The translations under genes were made by a program, and so were the position numbers. Source: Paratinospora sagittata (Eukaryota > Streptophyta > Magnoliopsida > Ranunculales > Menispermaceae). Taken from it: a stretch of DNA of 64,000 nt. Positions within the stretch are counted from its first letter, which is position 1. Every line of letters begins with the position of its first letter. The stretch is from assembly GCA_035771175.1 (NCBI GenBank), contig CM069600.1, forward strand, positions 339,501 through 403,500, given 5' to 3'. Under the pieces are notes generated by a model. It was not told where the DNA came from, searched no databases, and was given only the letters and a program-made list of their open reading frames with translations. Of the stretch, positions 49,933 to 61,590 are shown one piece after another.

Positions 49933-51929
49933 GCCAAATATATATTTTGTATGAGAAATGTTTTAGAAACACCGTTTCTAACACATTTTTTTTATATTAT
50001 ACTTAGAGTTATTGGATTGTTTCAAATTACGCAATCAACGCTCCAACAGCTCTCAAGTACAATGTCAAGAAAGTCTGTTAAAAAGGTATGTTCATCAAGC
50101 ATTACTTATTTTATATATATATAATCGTGACTCTACATGTTCTTAAAAAAATTGTATTTAAAATATTTATATATATACTAGTGAATGTGCACGCACGTGC
50201 ATTACACGTGGACACCAGTTGTGTAGAACATTGTGTTTTTTGGTGTAGATATGAAATTAGTTTGAAATTAACTAATTTGAAGAAAAAAAAAAAAAAAGTA
50301 GGTTGGTTGTTTTCCACGCTCAAGTTTTTATGAGTTAAGAAGCATCATTTTATAATAAGGGAGTAATTAAATGCATTAGTTGCTTTTGCTACCATACCCT
50401 AATTTTATTTTATTTTTCCTACAATAGCCTTTTAAGATTTGTCTAAAATACTCTCACATAAATTATATTCTCATCTAGTCCCAAAGCATTTACTAACTTT
50501 ACCCACCACTGTAAAGCCCATTCATCTTCTTCCTTTATATAAACCCTAAACCCTTTTTTCATTAACATCTTTCTCATCATATCTTCATGTCACATAAAAA
50601 AAAAGATGTTCATTAAATAATTTGTTGTAATGAAAAAAAACTCAAAACTACTGAGTCGTGCTTTTCAGGAAGAAAATAACACTTTCGTCATTTTTTTTTT
50701 GCTGAACACATAACAATACAATGAAAAATGTATCAAAACATGTACAAATATACCAAAAAATTCAATCAAAAGAAAAATAACTCAAAAAGTTCAAAATATT
50801 ATTCTAAAAGGCCCAAACGACGCCTAGATGATGTTGAGGACTTCAATCTAACATTTTTCAAGCTCGTTTTGATGGTTAGAATGCCAAGACGATAGATGTT
50901 TTAAGTTAGGTCTCTGTTTGAAATTTTTTGGACGAGAAATCTAACAATGATGGAGTGGATGTTTTGGATTGTATCAAAAGAGAATAAAATGACATTGGAT
51001 CTTGGCCTTTTGTAAAGAGAGGAAGCTAGGGGGGTGAAGCTTGGCAATGGCGGCAGTGGCGTTAGGGTTTGGAGCTTGGAAGAAGAAGATGAAACGGTGG
51101 AAGAGAATAAGATATTTTGGAAAGTTTTGAAATTTTTTTGTGGGATAAAAAATAGAAGTGTAATATTATGTGGGGCAAAAATAGTAACTGTTGTAGTGGA
51201 AACAACTAATGTGATATATTTAGTTGCTCCCTATACTATATATATATATAGAGAGAGACTATTATAATTAGAATACTTTTGTAGTTGTAGTGAAGTATTT
51301 TTTCTACCCAAAGTACACTTGCAAAGTTGATTTATTTATTTAATTTTTGAAAATTTAATTTTATTGCAAACGAAACTAAAATAATAATTAACTAGTCTTC
51401 AATTTCAATATAAATGATGAATATTGATTTTTTTAGAAGTTTACAAGAAAGAACTTACAATTTTAAAATTTTTGATATACCATAACCTCAAATCTTTCAT
51501 CTATTTATAGGTAGAAATAAGTAATTATGCTTTCACATGGATGAATAGCTATGCTTTAATATAGATGAGTAACTATACTCCTACGTAATTTATGTGAGAT
51601 AAGTATATATATATTTATATAACTTAGATATATATATTATTTAGATATTTAACATATTTACAACACATTCATATTTTTAAATAATTTTAATTATTTTGAT
51701 TGTATTAAAACAAGAAATATGTATAACTTTTAAAAATAAAAATTTAGTGCAGCACACGTGTGATTGTGTGTACATAAAAATAAATAAATAATATTAATAA
51801 ATATAAAAATTATTATTTTTTATTATTTTCAGTTTTTTTTTATTAGGTAACTTTTGACTTCCTTTTATTATTTTTTAGTAACTTTCAACCATTTAATTCG
51901 TGCAACGCAATATATATATAACTAACAAG
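49613..51929. other. Intergenic region right of the At4g15545-like gene
   Basis: AT-rich spacer holding that gene's promoter at its left edge and a (TA)n run near 49905-49929. A promoter-like stretch at 50533-50555 combines TATATAAA with AAACCCTAAACCC, but no ORF follows. Motifs such as GTGCACGCACGTGCA (near 50186) and CACACGTGTG (near 51753) hint at old repeats. No gene recognised. Confidence 0.45.
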
Positions 51930-51978
51930 TAGTAGTTTAAGTAGTTAATGAACTGAGTATAAATGAGGCGGAGGTTCA
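51930..51978 (+). mobile_element. SINE, 5' part (split by solo LTR)
   Basis: The sequence up to GAGGCGGAGGTTCA aligns with the head of the SINE at 17775 (box A-like TAGTTAATGAA, AGTATAAATGAG). It continues at 54963 after the LTR insertion. The break falls in the GGTTCAAG box B region. Confidence 0.65.
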
Positions 51979-52418
51979 TATGACGCCCCGAAAATTATTT
52001 CATCTAGCCCATAACCTAATTGTATTTTTGTCAAACTCTATGTGTTGTCTTGATGTATTTGGTGTTTGTTTGATGATTGTTTAATATTTGTATAGTTGAT
52101 GCTTGATAATGTATATACATATATGTATCATAAATTGTATATGAGTCATGTTAAATTAAAGTATAATGCATATGTTATGATTTATGCATGGGCTTATTAA
52201 ACCATGAATTGATATGGGTTAGGATTGATTGAATAAAAGGATAAATGAGAATGAAAATTTGGTGTATTAAATAGATTGGACATTTAAAATACATAGAAGC
52301 ATGAAATTGGTTAAAGTACATGTGGTTGGTATGGGTAGTATGAGACTAACACATGTGAAGGTTGGTGCATGAAAGTGGACAAGTGTCTCATGCCCTTACG
52401 GAAGTGCTAGAATGAGTG

Positions 52419-52491
52419 GAGGGAATCAAGGAGAGAATCAAGGAGGAAAACAAGGAGAGAATCAAGGAGAGAATCAAGGAGGGAATCAAGG
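52419..52491. repeat. 12-bp tandem repeat inside the solo LTR
   Basis: About six units of GGAGRGAATCAA follow each other with small changes. They lie just before a purine-rich GAAAGAAGAAG stretch. Confidence 0.85.
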
Positions 52492-52717
52492 AATTGCTAG
52501 AAAGAGGTGAGTAGAGAGAAAGGAAAGAAGAAGAGAAAGAAAAATAAGAGAAGAGAAAGAAAAGAAGAGAAAGGAAAGAAGAAGAGAAGGAAGGAGAGAG
52601 TTGCAGGAGGAAGATCCCTGCAACGTTTCCATCAAAGAGGTAGATCTTTAGAATATACGGTCAGATTGAGCTCAGATTTTATCAGCACGTTCGTAGCTTA
52701 TGGTTCTTCATTCTGGT

Positions 52718-53071
52718 CGGTGGAGATCTTGATCAGAGGTTTCTTCTAAGAGATCTAACCTCTCCAACAAAGCTGGTTGGAAAGTCTGAATTTCTCGCAC
52801 CGTTTCGCTCAAACTTATAGATCTCCTAAATCTACCGTTAGATGGATATCAAATTTGGGTATGTAGTTTAAAACTGATAGTTCTACATTCTGAACGGTGG
52901 AGATCTTAATTACGGGCTTTGTCTAAGAGATATAACCTCTCAAACAAAGCTGGTCGGAATTTCTGCTTTCTCGTGCCATTTCGGTCAAACTTGTAGATCT
53001 CCCCAATCTACCGTTGGATGGATATCAAATTTGGGTATGTAGTTTATAACTGATACTTCTGTATTCTGAAC
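52718..53071. repeat. 177-bp tandem duplication inside the solo LTR
   Basis: Copies start CGGTGGAGATCTT at 52718 and 52895 and share AAGAGAT(C/A)TAACCTCT, CAAACAAAGCTGGT-type blocks and GATGGATATCAAATTTGGG. A weaker partial copy precedes from about 52640. Confidence 0.85.
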
Positions 53072-54139
53072 CTGGAGATGTGTATAAATTTAGTATTTTG
53101 TGTGATATAGCCATCTGAGTTTGGGTATTTGCAGCAGGAAAGGAGAAACCGTCTGATTAGATACTTGTTCATCAAAGATGCATATCTTTTCGGTCCACCG
53201 TTGGATTGGGCTGATATTTGGACAGAAGGTTTGTTTCTTCATATACTTCAATATGTACGGTTGATTTTGTGATTACATATTTCTATTGGTAGATTAATAC
53301 ATCTGAACAGAATATTAAATGAAGAATTGGTAAGGTGTTTGTATTAGACCTAAATTTAGAATATAAACTTAGACATTTCCAAATAGCTTGCATGTCAACT
53401 ATGTTGACCTAGTTGCCATTGTTGATGAACCTATGATGCAAAATCAATGATATACATGGCTGAACATGGTGAACTAGTGTAAATCGGCAATATGGCCTAA
53501 GTATAAAAATTTTCACATTTTGGGGCTTTTGATGCTTTTGGCTTAGAATCATTGATTTGATGCAACTTATGTTTAATTAAACATGATTAGGGTTGATTAT
53601 GCTACTGATTTGGTAGTTATGACCATATCATGAGTTAGGCCTACTTGTGATCAAGTGACCCAATTTGGGCATGTTTATGCCTAAGGAATTGAAAATCAGT
53701 ATTTTTGATTAATAGAATGGTTTATGATTGAAAACTATGCATTAGAGGCCTAAGTCATGTGATTTGAGTTGAGTGATGGGATTAGATGGGATTTAGACCT
53801 ATTGTTTATATGTGGGCTGATTTAGGGTTGATGTGTAATGTCTATGTGATTGAGCATAGGAATTAATGTATGTTTCAGGATCTTGATTGGGTTGATTCGG
53901 TTTGGTGGTCGTGTGTGGTTAAATACTCTCGCGAGGCTTGGTTGTGAGTAGACTTCATTTATGATTATATCTTTTATGTCATCATATCACTTATATATAT
54001 TGTATCTTGAAAGCATGAATGTGTTCTAATGTTTTGAATGATGCATTGATTTGAGAAAACCTTATGACTTTGGTTAGACCCATCTATCTGGCTAATAGGG
54101 GGACTTAACCTTGTCATAAGAGGGTTTTAGGAAAGGAAA

Positions 54140-54242
54140 TGATTGGGATCAACGGCACGGTGAAATAGACGTGTACTAGTAACCCAAATAAACATGATTG
54201 AGATCAACGGCACGGTGAAATAGACGTGTACTAGTAACCCAA
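54140..54242. repeat. 48-bp direct duplication, period 55
   Basis: TGATTG(G/A)GATCAACGG...TAGTAACCCAA occurs at 54140-54187 and 54195-54242, identical but for one base. Confidence 0.93.
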
Positions 54243-54962
54243 GGCACGTGGAATGTGGATCCAAATTGATAAACTTTTACTTGCATCGAACTTATTATAA
54301 ATGCTTGATATCTATATGTTATGAGCTTTTAATCATGCTACACATTGACATGCATACATGGTTTTTATTGATGAGTATTGATAGCATATTTGAATTCTAT
54401 TCACTGGGCATCGTTGGCTCACCCTCATTTTCCTCTTTCAGGTCCTTCTGTCCCGAATAAGGGCAAAGGAGTAGTCATATCTTGAGGGCCTTGCCTGCGA
54501 GAGAATCCAAGGCCTCGATGTGAGTTGAGAGGCATTTTGATTGAATTGTGTTTTAAATTATGAAGTATTATATTTTGGTTTATGTAATTATAACACTTAC
54601 CACATTGTAGTATGGGTGAGTTGGGACTTGTTAGATAGACTATGTGGGCATATGACGGTTTTATTTGTACCCACAATTTTGGACTTTATGAGTATGTCAA
54701 TTTTAATGGACTGTAAGGATTATGATTATTATTTATGGTTCATTTCTTTATGGATTATCTCTTGTCTTAGATGATTAATACGGTGGGTAGTTTTGTTTAA
54801 TACCTTTTGATATCATATCGTTATTTGGGATAAGGCTTGTAGGGTCTCAACCACCTCACGGGAGTTGAGGAGTGGTCGGAGATGCCTACGCCGGGCGTCC
54901 GGCCCCGACATTCCGCACGCATTCCCTGCGGGGTTGGTGGTCCGGGGAGCGGGGTCGCTACA

Positions 54963-55121
54963 GTTCAAGTTTTAAATTCTAGTCCGGATGTACCTTATTT
55001 ATCTGTTTCTGTTGGAAAGACTAACCCAAATGCCTTTATTATACTCGAATTCGGAAGGATTAGTCTAGCCAAAAATGGACGAGTACACCTCTCGAGTGCT
55101 CAAAAATCGATAATAAAAAAA
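54963..55121 (+). mobile_element. SINE, 3' part (split by solo LTR)
   Basis: It resumes at the second GTTCA copy and runs through TATTTATCTGT, AACCCAAATGCC, CTCGAGTGCTCAAAAATCG to an A-rich tail. The pieces match the intact SINE at 17775-17975. The pararetrovirus begins directly after this tail. Confidence 0.75.
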
Positions 55122-55144
55122 AACCTTCGTTCATCCGTCACTGG

Positions 55145-56809
55145 TTGGCTCACGGATACACTCACCTCCATATGGGTGCTATTCGGTTAGTCCTTTCGTA
55201 TCATGGTCGAGGAGACCTACCTATGTATGCTCGCATCGCTCTACTTGATACAAACCTTCTTGACTATGAGCATGCTTGTATAGGAACTGTCATTACTACC
55301 TTGAGTCATGGATCTATGGTGTTTACCATCACTCTTGATTTTAATGTCTGTCTTAAAGATCCTACACTCCCGACTCGGTTTAAAGTTCAAGTTCAATTTA
55401 CTAGAGTTCAACACAGAATGGATAGTATCATGGCCACTTTACACCATCAAATGGCTTTTCGCCTTCAAGATCATGCTATCCACCTCCGAACTCAAAAACC
55501 GACGGGAACTATCATGGCTTTTGTCCATGATAATGATGTTCGCACTATTGTGCAAATTCCCAAGCAGATCCCCCAGCAAGATCTTCGCCAGATGCTCTCT
55601 TTGACATGGTTCACAAACTACGAGCATTTCTTAAAACGCTCAGAACCTGTCACAAGTAATGCATGTCCTTTACTGAAGAAACAAGCTGATGGTGCAGTCA
55701 AAATCAGTTTTGACCCTCCTCCATCAACCAAGGATATTCTTCTGGTACATCACTCTATGATGATCCAGCCTGTTTCTACCCATGAACCGATCGAAGATCC
55801 TCCTCTTCATTCATTTCAAGCTGATGGCTCCATTATATATCATTCACATGTTGATGGCCATTTTATTTGGGATTGTGCTCCTGAGATGTGTAAACCTGGT
55901 TGCCCTTGTGCTGATGAACTCGAATATGAAGCTTGGTTTGATGATCTTGATTCCCAATATGATGATTTATCTAGACGCCGCAAAGTCAAGAAAAAGAAGA
56001 AGATCCCTATCTTCTCTACTTGTCGATCGTCCGATTATCATCAGGAACCGCCTGCTCCTCCACCAGCTCCATATGTTCCTCCATGTTTTCCAGTTGGATC
56101 TTATGATACAGATTTTCCTCCTCTAACCAGAATTCAAGATCTTACATATCAGACAACTGCTAAACCGTTTACTCAGTCTACTGAAGTTCGCACTGATGGT
56201 ACTCTCAAACCCCTCACTCCTGCTGAAGAAGTATTAAACTGGCAAACCAAAAATGCTATCGTTCAGAATGGTTATTTACAGAAGATTGATGAACAACTCC
56301 ATAGTCTTTCTTCTACTACAACCAGTTTAGTACAAAATACAGATATTCAAGCTGCTATCAGTCAAAAATATTATGCTGAGATCACTGCCAAAATTAATGA
56401 ACTGGATACTCTTCTCCGGTATTATTTACAACATAATATCAGTGGTCCTCACTTTGATGCGGCTGAACATGAGATTCGTCAACTGAAAGAACAACTTCAT
56501 TATGTTACTGCTGATCTTCAAAAGTTTCAGAAACCTCCAGTCATACCAGAAGCCTATCCTATGTCCATTTTTCGGTCTTCATTTCCTTATCCTTTATCGA
56601 GTTATCAACCTTTGATACCTCCCCCTAGTTCTAAAACTGATCCGCAATCCACTTTTATTCAAACCCTCATGTTAGCTAGATCTCGTGAAACCCCTTCTGC
56701 ATTACCTCAATTTAGTCCACCTAGCTCTTTCGTTTCCTGCTCTACCTCGGCCATCCACCTCTGTACCTATACCTACACCTACACCTATTCCCCAACAGCG
56801 TCCACCTAG
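55145..56809 (+). pseudogene. Pararetrovirus movement protein-like and linker region
   Basis: The open frame is 554 codons. Roughly the first 170 residues resemble caulimovirid movement proteins (LHMGAIRLVLSYHGRG near the start, then LDTNLLDYEHACIGTV). It is followed by a Pro/Asp-rich linker and a helical stretch (about residues 360-460, EEVLNWQTKNAI, INELDTLLRYYLQ, HEIRQLKEQLHYVTADLQ). The frame continues upstream to the SINE tail without an ATG, so the natural N-terminus is missing. Past about 56.7 kb homologous-looking sequence moves to another frame. Movement proteins open plasmodesmata for virus spread; this copy is a relic. Confidence 0.8.
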
Positions 56810-58171
56810 ACCTCTCTTTGGTGATAAAGGTAAGACACCTCTTCCATCTTCACCATTTTTACCTCTTACTACTTCCACATCAACTTTACCAATCCCTTCA
56901 TCAACACCAACTCCTATATCACAACCTCCACCTAGTAATCCTATTTATCCTCATGAAGATCGTCATGACATTTCTCCTGTTGATGATATAGCTAAACAGT
57001 TTGAATCTATTAATTTAGATTCTTCTGATGATGATAATCAAAGTCTTGAACCACTTTCAGATGCTACTGACTTTGATTTTCCAGCATCCGATGATTCTTA
57101 TGATTCCCAGACTATGGATATCTCTGCCCTTGCACAGATTCATATGGCTGATGATCCCTCTACATCACAACAACAACAACCGTTTGATGAAGAATTTGAT
57201 ATGCCACCAGCTCCTACTGATCCTCCACAGGATCCTCCTCCTGATCCAAATCAACCACAATTTGGTCGTTCCGGCAATGGTCCTTGGTTCTCTTTGGATG
57301 ACATCCCTTATGAACAATGGCGCAACAAGATACTTTCTTGGGGTGCATGAATGTCTCTAATCAACAAGTCGCTGGTCGCCTTCCTAATGCCGTCATATCA
57401 GATTTTCTCTCTCGATGCACTGGTTTTGTCCGTGATTGCTTAACTTCACTTGGTGAGTATCGTGTTCTTCAACTCACTCACCTTTCTATAGTTGATCTTT
57501 ATCATGTGCTCCTCCGTGAATTTGTTGGTGATGTCTCTGCTCTGGAAAAAAAATACAAGCAAGAATATTTTACAATGAAGTGCTGCTCTCTTCGGAAAAA
57601 AGATCTTTATCGACACTACCTGCGTATGATGCAACGATTTCATCTTCTTGGTGGTTATGATAAGACAGATTTAAAGCATACGTTTATAGCCTCACTTCCA
57701 ACTGAAATACATCCTGAGTTGAATCGACTCCTACTAGCTACTGGACGTTCTTTAGATCAATTATCTCTTGCTGAAATCTTCCAGCTTCTTCTCGACGCAA
57801 TTGAGAAAATATGTGAATTACGGAAAATTATCAAAGATTCCCAGAAGACTTCTTTTTATTCTTATAATGTTTGTGATAAGAAATATCTTACGATTGGATG
57901 TAAGGACAAATGTGACTGCTCTGCTAACAACAAATCTTCTTGTAAGAAGTTATTCAAGTTTCATAAGAAGAATCCCCAAAAGTTTTCTAAACCTATGCGA
58001 TGGAAGAAGAAACGTCGTCTCCGATACTTCAAACGACGATCCACTGCACCGAAAACTGCTCGGTGTTATATCTGTAAGAAGCCTGGACATTATACAAAAC
58101 AATGCCCTGATAAAGAAAAAGAGTCAACATCTTATTCAGCAGATTCAACATTCTTATTCCCTACAAGATGA
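56685..58171 (+). pseudogene. Pararetrovirus coat-protein region with zinc knuckle, frameshifted
   Basis: Two overlapping frames (56685-57350 and 57317-58171) carry this part. The first is Pro/Ser/Asp-rich and acidic. The second contains a capsid-like helical region (VAGRLPNAVISDFLSRC, then IVDLYHVLLREFVGDV), a Lys/Cys-rich patch, and a CX2CX4HX4C knuckle at 58064-58105 (CYICKKPGHYTKQC). The frame changes near 57.34 kb. Such knuckles bind the viral pregenomic RNA. Confidence 0.78.
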
Positions 58172-60113
58172 TCAAGATATTGAATCCCTATTTTCGGAAC
58201 AAGAATCCCCAGATGAAGCCACTATTTTTGCCTATCAAGACTACTCGTCTGATGCTTCTCATTCTTCTGATGACCATGCAAACTCTTATATGGGAATGAT
58301 TTCGACACCTTCTCTGGTTGTCTCTCATATCATGCCCTATGCTGAAATCTCAGTCCTTCCTACAAAATTTGACACTCCTATCAAAGTGATTGCTTACTTT
58401 GATACTGGTGCTTTTAAGAGTATGATGAATCATCGTATTCTACCAGATACTTTTTAGAAGTCTCATACAGAGTCCTTCAAAGTAGCAAATAATGAGATAT
58501 TTCAAACACATTTAATTACTTCCAGAAAGATTGGTCTGAAGTTCTTCCCTAATCTCACTATTTGGACTCATATTATCGGATGTAATCTCCCCGATAAAGA
58601 TATCTTATTTGGTATGGACATCTATTCAAAATCTAAGCTCAGAATTCCACCTCATGGTATCTCTTATCAGAATCAGACTCTTCCATATACGACTATCCCT
58701 AAGTTATATGCTATCCTTGATGTTCCATCTCTACAGGATAAGCTCAAGTCATGTTTCAGTGACTCTCATAAGGATTTCATCCATCCGAGTCCTCTATGGA
58801 AGAATTCAACATATTATGTCCACCTGCCATTCAAACTTACTGAAGATATCAATCCTACCAAGGCTATCCACCCTGGAATGCCTCCAGATGAACTTGCCCT
58901 CGCTCAGCAAGAATGTGCTGATCTATTATCTCAAGGTTTGATTGAACCAACTACTTCCGATTGGGCTTGTCAAGCCTTTTATGTGAACAAAAGAGCTGAA
59001 CTCAAACGAGGAAAGAAACGGCTTGTCATTAATTACAAGCCGTTAAACATCTTCCTTAAAGATGATAAGTTTCCTCTACCAAAGAGTTCATCTCAACTTG
59101 CTTTACTTTCTGGATCAACTATTTACAGTAAATTCGATCTGAAAGCAGGTTTCTTGCAACTGGGCATCCACCCTGATAATCGCCCAAAAATAGCTTTCTG
59201 TATCCCTAATGCTCACTACCAATGGACAGTAATGTCATTTGGCCTCAAGGTAGCACCTTCTCTGTTTCAGAAAGCCATGACAAAGATCTATGCACCTTTG
59301 TTGCATACGGTTCTTATATTTATTGATGATATACTGTTATTCTCCAAGACTACTGCTGAACATACACAGCTCCTTTCTCAGTTTTTGGATATCACTCAAC
59401 AGTATGGCATCATGCTCTCAGCAAAAAAGAGTATAGTTCAAACAACGGAAATAGAATTTCTTGGTATGAAATTCTTCAATGGAGTATATCAACCTAGCTC
59501 TCATATTGCTGTTGAATTATTACACTTCCCTGATGCAGACTTAACTGTTAAACAGTTACAGCAATTCCTTGGCGTGGTGAATTATCTCAGAACTTTTCTC
59601 CCCCATATTAGTCGCTATACATCTGTGTTATCTGCTCTATTAAAGAAATATCTACCTCCGTGGCAATCTTGTCATACAGATGCTGTGACTTATATCAAAC
59701 AAGCATGTCAGAACCCTCCACCGTTGGTTATCCCTAGCACCGGCTCACTCATACTTCAGACAGATGCTTCTGATTTATATTGGGGTGCTGTTCTTCTTGA
59801 ACACAAGGATAATACTGATCATATTTGTGGCTATCATAGTGAAAAGTTCTCTGACTCTGAACTTCATTACCATATCACGATTAAAGAAATTCTTGCAGTT
59901 AGATATGGCATACAGAAGTTCTCCTTCTTCTTAAGACCAACAACCTTTGAAATACAAATGGACAATTCATTTTTTCCTAAGATGCTGGACTTCAAAAATA
60001 AGATGGTTCCTCCTGCTCAACTTCTTCGACTCCAGGAATGGTTCACTCAGTTCAATTTTACAGTCAAACATATTCCAGGAAAAAAGAATTTTTTAGCAGA
60101 TTTTTTATCCTAG
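58130..60113 (+). pseudogene. Pararetrovirus protease-RT-RNase H region, one stop
   Basis: Protease: DTGA active-site motif at 58401-58412. An in-frame TAG at 58455-58457 breaks the frame shortly after. RT at about 58990-59500 shows KKRLVINYKPLN, SKFDLKAGFLQLG, VMSFGLKVAPSLFQ and the catalytic FIDD at 59319-59330. RNase H at about 59750-60110 shows LQTDASDLYWGAVL, then KEILAVRYGIQKF, and ends with HIPGKKNFLADFLS. The RT-RNase H part is a clean 499-codon frame from 58614 to 60113, better kept than the rest. No integrase follows. Confidence 0.9.
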
Positions 60114-60176
60114 CCCATCCAAAAGAACAAAGCCCAATTATCTTTATTTACTGGCTGTCTAACTCTGCCTTTACTC

Positions 60177-61229
60177 TTGCAGCCCAAAACTGTTACAAGA
60201 TTCAAACCCATCCAATCCATACCAGTTATACACTCTACTGGATCTTGTCCTTTAATTGGTGCTATTTTCCCTCCTGAACTACCCCATCCTACAACTGCCT
60301 ATGCAGTCCATGATTATGCCCGACAAAATCTTTTCTACTATGCCCATAAGTACTTTATGGACTACCCAGATCAAATCCATCAAGGCAATCCATTTAATCA
60401 ATCCAGACCATATTTGTTCCTGTTTCATCTTCGTCATCATATTTCAGATACACTGTTCTGGTATATATGGTGTGTATCTTGTCTATATAAGATTGTTATC
60501 ACCTTCATCCATTCTCAGTTACAACAATATTTCCAAAGTCACCAGACTTCCCTTCTTGATTGCTGTCTAGAACTTTTTGCTCCTTGGAAAACTTGGCAAC
60601 ATCATGTTACGGAAATATGTCAACAGACTCCTCCACGATTACATGCAGTATATATTTGTTATCAACCGTTCTCTGACTCTCCTCAAGGATTAGTTGCAGA
60701 ACACTATCTCCAACAGTTTCAGACTTACTCTTGCGACCTCTCTGCTCAAGTTCTCACTGGAATTCGTGATTTCCTCACTGATATTAATGGAGATCCTCCG
60801 ACTCATTCATCAAGAATTCGCGGTCCTCATGAGTTCATTCCCTCAGAACATTTCGATGCGTTAATCCAGAATCTTGCACCTTGGTCTCCAGAACCTCCTC
60901 CTGCTAATTTCAGAGATCCTCCACCAAGATCTCCTTCTCCAACTCCTCAAACCAGAAGACGTGTAAACGATCCACCTCTTTCTGATGCTGAAATTATAGA
61001 ATGCCAACAAGCTGAAGATGCCGACAACAATGCTCTCATTGCCCTAGGTGTTCGTTCTCCTCCATCGGACAACTACCAAGATTCTCAAGATTACTGGCAA
61101 CAGTTTGATACAAGTGACATAGACATGGAAACTCAATGTGATACACCTCCTAAACCCATTCATGTCGGAAAAACAGTATATAACTGCTCTTCAAAGTTCT
61201 CTTTTCTCTTTTCTCATGGATCCTCCTGA
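60177..61229 (+). CDS. Pararetrovirus ORF2, 350 aa, unknown function
   Basis: An intact ATG-started frame follows the RNase H stop by 61 bp. The first half is aromatic and His-rich (HDYARQNLFYYAHKYF, ISDTLFWYIWCVSCLYKIV could form a membrane or hydrophobic helix). The second half is Pro/Asp-rich (PPPRSPSPTPQTRRRV, SDAEIIECQQAEDADNN) and looks disordered. I recognise no domain. Florendoviruses are described with a second ORF of unknown role, which fits. The frame being open in an otherwise damaged copy may reflect recent insertion or chance. Confidence 0.6.
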   Translation: MQPKTVTRFKPIQSIPVIHSTGSCPLIGAIFPPELPHPTTAYAVHDYARQNLFYYAHKYFMDYPDQIHQGNPFNQSRPYLFLFHLRHHISDTLFWYIWCVSCLYKIVITFIHSQLQQYFQSHQTSLLDCCLELFAPWKTWQHHVTEICQQTPPRLHAVYICYQPFSDSPQGLVAEHYLQQFQTYSCDLSAQVLTGIRDFLTDINGDPPTHSSRIRGPHEFIPSEHFDALIQNLAPWSPEPPPANFRDPPPRSPSPTPQTRRRVNDPPLSDAEIIECQQAEDADNNALIALGVRSPPSDNYQDSQDYWQQFDTSDIDMETQCDTPPKPIHVGKTVYNCSSKFSFLFSHGSS

Positions 61230-61590
61230 TCAAGATATCAACATCCGCCATAATAACAACATACGACGAATTGCCCTCCTTCGTCTTCGCCGTTTTCGTG
61301 ATGCTCAACGGATTCTCCAACGTCTCAATAATATTGACCTGTTCTTCTCTTCTCCGGCAACCAGACTTGCTGTTTTGCACCGTATCCATCGTGTCCGACG
61401 TATCTTCCAACGACAACTCCAACCTTATCAGAATGACATCATTGCTGACCTCCAGATGACATCCACAGCCAACTTGCAAGATGCTTCGTTATCTTCTGAC
61501 TCAGCCAGCATCTCGTCCATCGTGCCTGACCCCACTCATGTCTCCCACTCACTTGAAGATTCTCCTGGCACGTCACATCAACCGTGTTAG
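61216..61590 (+). CDS. Small overlapping Arg-rich frame at the end of the pararetrovirus
   Basis: An ATG at 61216 opens 124 codons in a frame different from ORF2 and overlapping its last 14 bp. The start is MDPPDQDINIRHNNN, followed by an Arg-rich helical stretch (RRIALLRLRRFRDAQRIL, HRIHRVRRIFQRQLQ) and a Ser/Asp-rich end. It could be a separate viral protein or the former C-terminus of ORF2 after a frameshift. No family recognised. Confidence 0.4.
   Translation: MDPPDQDINIRHNNNIRRIALLRLRRFRDAQRILQRLNNIDLFFSSPATRLAVLHRIHRVRRIFQRQLQPYQNDIIADLQMTSTANLQDASLSSDSASISSIVPDPTHVSHSLEDSPGTSHQPC

Larger units (their letters stand above)
51979..54962 (+). mobile_element. Solo LTR of ~3 kb
   Basis: The segment starts TATGACGCCCCG (a one-base change from the usual TGTGACGCCCCG LTR start) and ends GGGGTCGCTACA. 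GTTCA flanks it exactly on both sides (51974-51978 and 54963-54967), an LTR-element target duplication. No gag, pol or terminal direct repeat is seen inside, so it is best explained as a solo LTR left after LTR-LTR recombination. It holds internal tandem repeats: about six 12-bp GGAGRGAATCAA units (52419-52491), a 177-bp duplication (52718-53071) and a 48-bp duplication (54140-54242). A Lys/Arg-rich frame at 52507-52749 is low-complexity only. Confidence 0.85.

Noticed and set aside
52507..52749. Lys/Arg/Glu-rich 80-codon frame as a protein
   Set aside because: It translates a purine-rich GAAAGAAGAAG tract inside the solo LTR; low complexity and no support.
58614..60113. Gypsy retrotransposon polyprotein
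   Set aside because: No integrase after RNase H, no flanking LTRs, and a movement-protein-like region upstream; pararetrovirus fits better.
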